Assembly: GCA_934167495.1 (NCBI GenBank)
Contig: CAKPKP010000013.1
Location: 1 to 47,985, forward strand
Direction: 5' to 3'
DNA: 47,985 nt
Origin: an uncultured Clostridia bacterium
Lineage (GTDB): Bacteria > Bacillota > Clostridia > TANB77 > CAG-508
Part shown: in pieces, positions 42,756-47,985 of the stretch
How the letters are laid out: each line of letters begins with the position of its first letter
Numbering within the stretch: the first letter of the stretch is position 1
Position numbers and translations under genes: made by a program
Notes under the pieces: generated by a model
The model's database searches: none
Seen by the model: only the letters and a program-made list of their open reading frames with translations
Told to the model about the DNA's origin: nothing

Positions 42756-44385
42756 TGATAGTTTGCGGATACATAAATTTTAAATGGAATGCTAACCCTC
42801 CATTCTCATATAATTCTTTATACATTTCATCTGTTAAATTATATTCTTGTTTTATATCTTCCGTTATTTCTTCTTTATCAAATACTACTATCTTATCAAA
42901 TAATCTAGATAGTTCTTCTTTTCTTAATCCATTTTTCTTTATATCATCTATTGCTTTAAATATTAAATCTTCTTTATCTTCTAATTTATTTAGTGTATTG
43001 AATTTGCTTTCCGCTTCTTGCAATTTTTCTCTTTCATATTTTATTTTCTTTTCTAATTCCTGTTTTTTATCTTTATAAATAAATTCTGGAATTAAATCAT
43101 TTAACTTATCTTCATATACTTGTTTAAATTGTTTTTCTAACTTTTCTAAAGTTTGTTTTGATTTATTTAATTCTTTTTCTAATATTACTTTATTATTACT
43201 AATTGCTTTTACATTGTCCAATACAAAACTTTTAAATTCTGGATTACTTATTAAATTATCTATATATGCATTTACTATCTGTTCTATATATTCTATTCTT
43301 ATTCTGTGTGGTTTGCAACCGTAATTTTCCCTTATCTCTTCTTTGATTGCTCCTTCATTACTATATTTTTTGCATAAATAACTATCTGGTCTTTTTCTTG
43401 TGCCAGTATTTCCTTTTCTTTTATACATTAGAGTACCACATCTTCCACAATATAAAAGTCCTGAATATAAATTGTTTTCTGTATCTACAAACTTAAATCC
43501 ATTATTTATTTTGTCACTTTCTTTTTTCCTTTTCTTTCTAATTTTTTGAACTTTCTCAAATACTTCTTTATCTATAATTGGCTCATGATGATTTTCTATT
43601 ATAGTCCATTCTTCTGGTGCTTTTACTCTCGTTTTTTTTGATTTAAAACTTAATTTTTCTGTATGTCCTCCAACATAATCTCCAATATATCTTCTATCTT
43701 CTAATATTCTTACTATGTGTTGTGCTTTCCAATTAGCTGTTTGTTTGCTATTTACAAAGTTGCGTGATTGAGAAGGCGTGAGTATTCCTTTTTTATTTAA
43801 GTAAGTTGCTATTTTTTGATACCCCCAACTTTTAGAGTATAATTCAAAAATTTCTTGTACCACTTGTGCTGTTTCTTCATTAATTACTAAAGTCTTCCCC
43901 TCTTTGTTGTATCCATATATTGCTTTAATAAGTAAATCTCCCTCTTCTATTTTGTGTCTTAAATTTCTCCTTATATTTTTGCTATCATCTCTTGCTCTTC
44001 TTTCATTAAACCATGCATACAATCCAAACATTTCCTCATTATATTGCTCATCTTCAAATATTATTTCTACACCTTGTTCTTCTAAGTATTCTACAAAATC
44101 TAATGCTTCTTTTTGATTTCTTCCAAGTCTTGCAGAGTTTTTGAATACAATAACATCTATTTCTTTATTTTTTGCTCTTTCTCTAATATCATCAAATCTA
44201 CTAAAATCAGTTCCGCTTTTGTCATCATCCATTATAATATCTATAATATTGGTATATCCATGACTTTTACAGTATTTAACTAACAAGTCTCTTTGCGTTT
44301 CTATTCTTTCATAATTTTCACCATAGTCGTCTCTACTTTCTCTGCAATATATCACTACTCTTTTTTCCTCGTTAGATTTTTTCAT
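42739..44385 (-). CDS. Large serine recombinase (site-specific integrase)
   Basis: 548 aa. The N-terminal resolvase catalytic domain has RVVIYCRESRDD with nucleophile S17 and the downstream VFKNSARLGRNQKEALDFVEYLE. The recombinase domain (PF07508) is seen in YGYNKEGKTLVINEETAQVVQEIFELYSKSWGYQKIATYLNKKGI, then a zinc ribbon (LLYCGRCGTLMYKRKG...SYLCKKYS...GC), then a long coiled coil. This is the TnpX/phage-integrase architecture that cuts at short att sites. A strong GGAGGT precedes the ATG. Its stop lies inside murA, which marks one end of an integrated element. Confidence 0.96.
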   Translation of the reverse strand: MKKSNEEKRVVIYCRESRDDYGENYERIETQRDLLVKYCKSHGYTNIIDIIMDDDKSGTDFSRFDDIRERAKNKEIDVIVFKNSARLGRNQKEALDFVEYLEEQGVEIIFEDEQYNEEMFGLYAWFNERRARDDSKNIRRNLRHKIEEGDLLIKAIYGYNKEGKTLVINEETAQVVQEIFELYSKSWGYQKIATYLNKKGILTPSQSRNFVNSKQTANWKAQHIVRILEDRRYIGDYVGGHTEKLSFKSKKTRVKAPEEWTIIENHHEPIIDKEVFEKVQKIRKKRKKESDKINNGFKFVDTENNLYSGLLYCGRCGTLMYKRKGNTGTRKRPDSYLCKKYSNEGAIKEEIRENYGCKPHRIRIEYIEQIVNAYIDNLISNPEFKSFVLDNVKAISNNKVILEKELNKSKQTLEKLEKQFKQVYEDKLNDLIPEFIYKDKKQELEKKIKYEREKLQEAESKFNTLNKLEDKEDLIFKAIDDIKKNGLRKEELSRLFDKIVVFDKEEITEDIKQEYNLTDEMYKELYENGGLAFHLKFMYPQTITSRRM

Positions 44386-44447
44386 AGCATACCTCCGTTT
44401 TGTTATGTATCAATAACGTTTGATATATATTACGTTTTATTGTTGCT

Positions 44448-44476
44448 ATTATATATAAAAAGTTCTAAAATTTCAA
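44448..44476 (-). promoter_or_regulatory. Sigma-A promoter of the recombinase, overlapping a terminator
   Basis: Minus-strand TTGAAA (44471-44476), 17 bp, TATAAT (44448-44453). The -35 lies in the loop and arm of the hairpin at 44460-44501. Confidence 0.7.
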
Positions 44477-44501
44477 GATATTTCTTAAAATTTTAGAACT
44501 T
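44460..44501 (-). terminator. Intrinsic terminator between dinD and the recombinase gene
   Basis: Perfect 14-bp stem AAGTTCTAAAATTT/AAATTTTAGAACTT (44460-44473 with 44488-44501), followed on the minus strand by T5. Confidence 0.8.
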
Positions 44502-44531
44502 CTTTTAGTTAGTAACAATTTGTAACTAATT

Positions 44532-44557
44532 GAACTCACAAAAAAACTTGTGAGTTC
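44532..44557 (-). other. Hairpin just after dinD with alternative foldings
   Basis: GAACTCACAA (44532-44541) pairs perfectly with TTGTGAGTTC (44548-44557). Alternatively, on the minus strand, TTGTG-AACT-CACAA forms a smaller stem followed at once by G and T7, a terminator shape. The two structures exclude each other. Confidence 0.6.
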
Positions 44558-44580
44558 ACAAATTAACTTGCAATAATCTG

Positions 44581-45429
44581 TTATTTTAACTTATTTTGAT
44601 TGCTTGTCTTTAACTTCTTATTTTTCTCTTTTTCAATTTGTTTTGCACTTTTACTTGGTGTTGGTAAATCTTCAGGCATGGTACCACCAATTCTTTTTAT
44701 AGTTTGTCTAACAGCTTGTCCTACATTATGATGAGTTTTGCAAGCATCATCTTCATTATTAATGTTTTTGTTTTTTAACACTTCATCTGTTTGTGTTATT
44801 CTAAATAAATTTGCTGCTAATTCCGTACTACTCATGTAATCCAATATATCTTCATTATCTGATATGCCTTTGCGGTTAGCTATATCTTTTGCGGTTTCTC
44901 CATTATATAATCCTCTATATCCATAATTATTAAATTTTCCATAGTTTTTAACTCCAGCTAATTTGGCAGTATTAAATAAATATTTATTTTTATCTTTTAC
45001 ATTTTGTCTTGTGTATAGCCTTTTTTCATCTTCACTTAATTGTTCATATTCTTGCCTTGTTATTTCTTGCTTTCTAGTTTGAACTGCAAAATATGTTTGA
45101 GCAAGTGCTATTGCTTTTTTTCTGCTATCTCCATTTTGTGCAATTAAATAACAAGCATATCTAGTTAATTTTAAATCATCAACTTCCATTTCTGCATTAT
45201 TACCTACTTTTAACACCCTCCCGACGTCGGCAAAGTGTTCCTCTTCTGCAATATCACTTCCCTTGCAAGCTTCCTTTGCTTTATTTATTACATTTTTAAA
45301 ATTTCCCCATTTGCTATATTCTAACATTGTCATAAGTTCTCTTGCATACCAAAATTCCACTCCATTTTCATCTATATGTTTAATACTCTCAAAATCTTTT
45401 TCTGTTTTATTTACTAAATCACTTCTCAT
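44581..45429 (-). CDS. dinD: DinD-like DNA-damage-inducible protein (BRO/antirepressor-type N domain)
   Basis: 282 aa from the ATG at 45429 (AAAGGAG 8 nt upstream); the longer frame to 45492 has no ribosome binding site. The N-terminal part, FESIKHIDENGVEFWYARELMTMLEYSKWGNFKNVINKAKEACKGSD, is the BRO-N/DinD domain. The HFADVGRVLKVGNNAEMEVDDLKLTRYACYLIAQNGDSRKKAIALAQTYFAVQTRKQE block is diagnostic of DinD. The C-terminal half ends in a Lys-rich tail. E. coli DinD acts on RecA filaments; homologues are often carried on mobile elements, as here next to an integrase gene. No LexA box was recognised upstream. Confidence 0.9.
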   Translation of the reverse strand: MRSDLVNKTEKDFESIKHIDENGVEFWYARELMTMLEYSKWGNFKNVINKAKEACKGSDIAEEEHFADVGRVLKVGNNAEMEVDDLKLTRYACYLIAQNGDSRKKAIALAQTYFAVQTRKQEITRQEYEQLSEDEKRLYTRQNVKDKNKYLFNTAKLAGVKNYGKFNNYGYRGLYNGETAKDIANRKGISDNEDILDYMSSTELAANLFRITQTDEVLKNKNINNEDDACKTHHNVGQAVRQTIKRIGGTMPEDLPTPSKSAKQIEKEKNKKLKTSNQNKLK

Positions 45430-45601
45430 ACTGATACTCCTTTCTTTCAATCCTTTAAAATTTATCTTTTTTCTTTCGTTTTGAACTTGCAATAAATCCT
45501 TGAAAATTCACTTTACTAAATTTTTAATATAACTTTCTTATATTTTATATCATATTTTTAACTATCCTTCAACAGTTTTGCGAATTTTTGTTCTCATTTC
45601 C

Positions 45602-45775
45602 TTACTTGTATTTTTCTTTTATCCTATCTGAAATAATATCGGTGAATACCTGTTTATAATCTTCATTTTCACCAACATTTGACTTGGGACATATAAAAAC
45701 TGCAAATGGTAATTTATCTTTTGTCTTTTTATTCATTTTTGTGTCTTTATTGTTCCTTTTTTCCAGAGCATTCAC
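45602..45775 (-). CDS. Small 57-aa ORF in the mobile region
   Basis: 57 aa from a GTG (45773-45775) preceded by GAAAGGTAG: a basic N-terminal third (NALEKRNNKDTKMNKKTKDK), then a compact segment LPFAVFICPKSNVGENEDYKQVFTDIISDRIKEKYK that looks like a small folded protein. An internal ATG at codon 14 is an alternative start. It lies upstream of dinD on the same strand. No family recognised; coding status rests on composition and placement only. Confidence 0.4.
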   Translation of the reverse strand: MNALEKRNNKDTKMNKKTKDKLPFAVFICPKSNVGENEDYKQVFTDIISDRIKEKYK

Positions 45776-45971
45776 CTACCTTTCAATTTTTAACTATATT
45801 GTTATATTGTTTGTACTTATTACTAAAGAATTATTAAAATCTGTACGCAGTAATTTTTGATAATTTGCTCTATACTATATATACATATGTTTTTTTATAA
45901 AAATTCTCCCTTATGTTAAAATTTATTTTAGAAATCTTTTAATATGTCCGCTTCTACATATAAATAGTTTA

Positions 45972-46014
45972 AGGGTAGCTATGCGACAGCTTTCGCTATC
46001 ACACACCTACCCTA
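45972..46014. other. Compact G+C-rich hairpin in the mobile region, unexplained
   Basis: AGGGTAG pairs with CTACCCT at the ends, and an inner GCGA-CAGCTT-TCGC stem sits inside, making a two-tier hairpin of about 43 nt in very AT-rich DNA. It has no U-tract and no flanking ORF. It could be a small RNA structure, a recombination site or part of a lost gene. Otherwise 45776-46075 shows no gene. Confidence 0.55.
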
Positions 46015-46075
46015 GTAAGTAAAATATGTCATTCATTTTATTTCAAAGTATTGGTATTACTGGTTTTTATAATTA

Positions 46076-46233
46076 GAACAATAGTTGACTAATTAAATCT
46101 TTTACATTTTTTTACACTTTAAATTGTAACATTCAGTCCACGTTTAATTGTTCGTGTGCGAAATTTGCACATAGCAAATTTCTGTACAAAGTATTTATTT
46201 AATAGGAAATTCAGAGAAATTTCCTATTAAATA
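46076..46233 (+). repeat. Three-hairpin dispersed repeat, class A copy in the accessory region
   Basis: GAACAATAGTTGACTAATTAAAT...ATTCAGTCCACG...ATTGTTC (hairpin 1), GAAATTTGC-ACATA-GCAAATTTC (2), TATTTAATAGGAAATTC paired with GAAATTTCCTATTAAATA (3). Confidence 0.87.
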
Positions 46234-46283
46234 AAAAATGTCCAATTTATGAGTTGATTTTACTAGAAAATTTGGACATTTTT
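46234..46283 (-). terminator. Terminator downstream of the MATE remnant
   Basis: AAAAATGTCCAA (46234-46245) pairs perfectly with TTGGACATTTTT (46272-46283) around a 26-nt loop, with A/T runs at both ends. Confidence 0.7.
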
Positions 46284-46316
46284 AGCTTATACGTAATTTT
46301 ATAAATAGTAAGGTTA

Positions 46317-46574
46317 CTACATCCAAAATAATAGTGCACAAAACTCTACTATTCTACTATATAACATGTAATTTGTCGAGTTCATTATAACATAAATAAC
46401 AGGTAATATTAAAATACAAATTATTTGGAATATTAATATTCTTAAAAGTGATATAAATCCATTGTTCAATGCGGTAAAGAATGAAGATGCATATATATTA
46501 AACCAACTGATTATATAAGATAATAAATACAATTTATTTAACAGACTTTTTAATTCAACAGTATTGTTTGAGTG
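46317..46574 (-). pseudogene. Remnant of a MATE-family efflux transporter (C-terminal part)
   Basis: The frame reads NNTVELKSLLNKLYLLSYIISWFNIYASSFFTALNNGFISLLRILIFQIICILILPVIYVI... to EFCALLFWM and stop. FNIYASSFFTALNNG followed by a LRxLIFQ segment is characteristic of the late helices of MATE transporters, which are about 450 aa long. Only about 85 residues remain: a stop codon lies directly upstream at 46575, and the last helix is shortened. The terminator after it survives. Decayed gene, probably truncated in a rearrangement that also brought in the oleate hydratase gene. Confidence 0.65.
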
Positions 46575-46679
46575 CTAATATTTCTTAATATACCACTATT
46601 TTATGAACTTTATATTAACAAATCTAAATTTTATTTTCTAATTTATTGAGCATATATAATATTTATTTTAATATATAAA

Positions 46680-46736
46680 AAAAGAGAATCCATATTTGAG
46701 GATACTGAAAAAGTAACCTTCCTAATCGGAATCTCT
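46680..46736 (-). terminator. Terminator of the oleate hydratase gene
   Basis: On the minus strand AAAGAGATTCC pairs with GGATTCTCTTT (10 of 11) around a loop of about 30 nt, followed by a T7 run. Confidence 0.6.
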
Positions 46737-46749
46737 TTATTATCTTTAT

Positions 46750-47985
46750 TTACACATCTCCTTCTCTAATCACATGATATTCTTTAAGGATTTTTTCAAT
46801 ATCTGTACCTTTAATTTGTTTTAAAACTTCTTTTAAAGCAATTTTTTCTTTTAAGCCTAAATTCATTTCTGTAATTGGCTTTCCATCTCTTAATTTAACT
46901 GTTGCATTTAACAAATCTCTTATATCATATGTGCTTCCCCATACTTCTGGAACACCACGATCAATATTCAATAATGTGTAAACCGCAACCATTGCACTTC
47001 TTATAGAATATTCTGTTGTGAATATTGTATCTCTTTCAGTTTCTGCAAATTGTCCTAAAAACGCAAAATTTACAGCTTGATTTGGAACAACTTTTGGTCT
47101 GTCTGTTCCATTTCTTGGCATAAAGAATGCATCTATATAAGGCATCATTACAGGTATTGTATTAGCACTATTTTCTGCTAATTCTTCTATCTGATTCTCT
47201 GGTACTCCTAAATGATATAGCCATTCCATACAAATTTCTTTACCTGTACAATCTCTCATTGGCTTTTTAACATAGTTTCCAGGTACATTACTAAATAGCC
47301 CATATATCCATCCGACTAATTGGTCTTTTGGTTGACTTCTAAATTGTGGTTGACGATTAAATGTCCAACTTAATAACCAGTTTGAATCTTTTACAGTTAC
47401 AATTCCACCTGTTACTACTTTTCCACTAAATGGATCTCTCTTGCAGATTTTTTCTACATATGGTGGAATTCTATCATCTAATGTTGTAACTGTTGCACTC
47501 ATCCAATTTGTTAATTCAGGATCAGAACAGAATTTATCTGGATTTCCAAATGCTGAATCTTGTTCTGCAATTTTACGCCATAAATTCCATCCTCCACCTG
47601 GTTTTATTTCTGTATTCATTTCTGCTGGTGTATTTTGACTTCCTATACTCGAGTTTTCAACACATCCTCCATTTGTAATAAATACCAAATCATTTTCTGT
47701 TAAATCAATACTTGATTCTTCTCCATCTTTTGTAATTATTATACTTTTAGCTACTTTTTTATAATCTGATATTTCAAATTTAACATTTTCTACTTTTGTT
47801 CCATAATGGAATTGGACATCAAATTTCTTCAAATATTCTATCATTGGCAAAATCATTGATTCATATTGATTGTATTTTGTAAATCTTAGTGCTGTAAAGT
47901 CTGGTAATCCTCCAATATGATGTATAAATCTTTTTATATATAATTTCATTTCTAATGCACTATGCCAATTTTCAAATGCAAACAT
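46750..47985 (-). CDS. Oleate hydratase (myosin-cross-reactive antigen family), 5'-truncated by the window edge
   Basis: FAD-dependent hydration of unsaturated fatty acids such as oleate to 10-hydroxy acids, thought to detoxify host or dietary fatty acids. 411 residues are visible and the frame is open to the edge, so the N-terminal ~170-180 residues with the FAD-binding GxGxxG lie outside. Clear family blocks: FAFENWHSALEMKLYIKRFIHHIGGLPDF, YNQYESMILPMIEYL, FITNGGCVENSSIGS, WTFNRQPQFRSQPKDQ, YGLFSNVPGNYVKKPM, MMPYIDAFFMPRNGTDRPKVVPN, FAFLGQFAETERDTIFTTEYSIRSAM. The C-terminal extension ends at the native stop. Codon use is like the core genome. Confidence 0.94.
   Translation of the reverse strand: MFAFENWHSALEMKLYIKRFIHHIGGLPDFTALRFTKYNQYESMILPMIEYLKKFDVQFHYGTKVENVKFEISDYKKVAKSIIITKDGEESSIDLTENDLVFITNGGCVENSSIGSQNTPAEMNTEIKPGGGWNLWRKIAEQDSAFGNPDKFCSDPELTNWMSATVTTLDDRIPPYVEKICKRDPFSGKVVTGGIVTVKDSNWLLSWTFNRQPQFRSQPKDQLVGWIYGLFSNVPGNYVKKPMRDCTGKEICMEWLYHLGVPENQIEELAENSANTIPVMMPYIDAFFMPRNGTDRPKVVPNQAVNFAFLGQFAETERDTIFTTEYSIRSAMVAVYTLLNIDRGVPEVWGSTYDIRDLLNATVKLRDGKPITEMNLGLKEKIALKEVLKQIKGTDIEKILKEYHVIREGDV

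Noticed and set aside
42750..46000. Octamer TGTGATAG shared by the murA junction (42755-42762) and, inverted, the hairpin near 45994, as a possible att core
   Set aside because: att cores of an integrated element should be direct repeats. An 8-mer match in this much AT-rich DNA has an appreciable chance of being random, and no further similarity extends from it.
1..47985. CRISPR array, tRNA or rRNA gene, riboswitch
   Set aside because: No regularly spaced identical repeats with unique spacers, no tRNA-like cloverleaf and no recognisable riboswitch core were noticed. The dispersed repeats are far apart and of another kind.

Overview
The window looks like a chromosomal segment of an AT-rich, Gram-positive, spore-forming Clostridia-type bacterium. 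The evidence is the content and order of its core genes: a division and sporulation cluster (murA fragment, ftsQ, two DUF881 genes, small basic protein, ftsA, ftsZ, spoIIGA, sigE, sigG), a SpoIVFA/SpoIVFB-like pair with yyaC, dnaG-rpoD, carD and rpsF-ssb-rpsR. Almost every core gene lies on the minus strand. Intergenic DNA is extremely AT-rich and full of hairpins. The species cannot be named from the sequence.

Layout. 1-460: no gene, but four tandem sigma-A promoters firing left out of the window, as expected upstream of an rRNA operon. 580-11060: housekeeping genes (deoD, a small unknown gene, dnaG-rpoD, carD, dut, a ZnuABC-type metal importer, a patatin-like lipase, rpsR-ssb-rpsF). 11250-16860: a large coiled-coil protein, then a minus-strand series holding the SpoIVF-like pair, yyaC and two small genes. 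17017-19660: three plus-strand genes (a HIT-domain protein, an alkaline-phosphatase-superfamily protein, a YlmC/YmxH PRC-barrel protein). 19672-30236: a nine-gene surface-polysaccharide operon behind one consensus promoter, lying between sigG and ylmC, which are usually close. 30478-38576: sigG, sigE, spoIIGA, ftsZ and ftsA, with a 3 kb accessory island of three visibly G+C-richer unknown genes between sigG and sigE. 38577-42755: the rest of the division cluster, ending in a murA that has lost its 5' part.

42739-47985: accessory DNA. A large serine recombinase gene ends inside murA so that its stop codon overlaps the codon of the MurA active-site cysteine. Behind it lie a dinD gene, a small ORF, an unexplained hairpin, a MATE-transporter remnant and the 3' part of an oleate hydratase gene that runs off the right edge. 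The 5' half of murA is not in the window, so the far end of the element lies outside, or the locus has been rearranged.

Two unexpected layers run across the core and accessory parts. First, a dispersed repeat of about 150 bp made of three successive hairpins occurs in six full or degenerate copies plus one solo hairpin; stem sequences differ between copies but stay complementary. Second, the G+C-richer genes behave as self-contained cassettes with their own consensus promoter and terminator. Two of them, 16 kb apart, share an identical 13-bp palindrome (TAGTC-TTT-GACTA) at the predicted transcription start. Regulatory sites that can be read directly include three WalR-type boxes upstream of ftsA, a sigma-F/G-type promoter upstream of sigG, and two promoters built into the terminator of the preceding gene.
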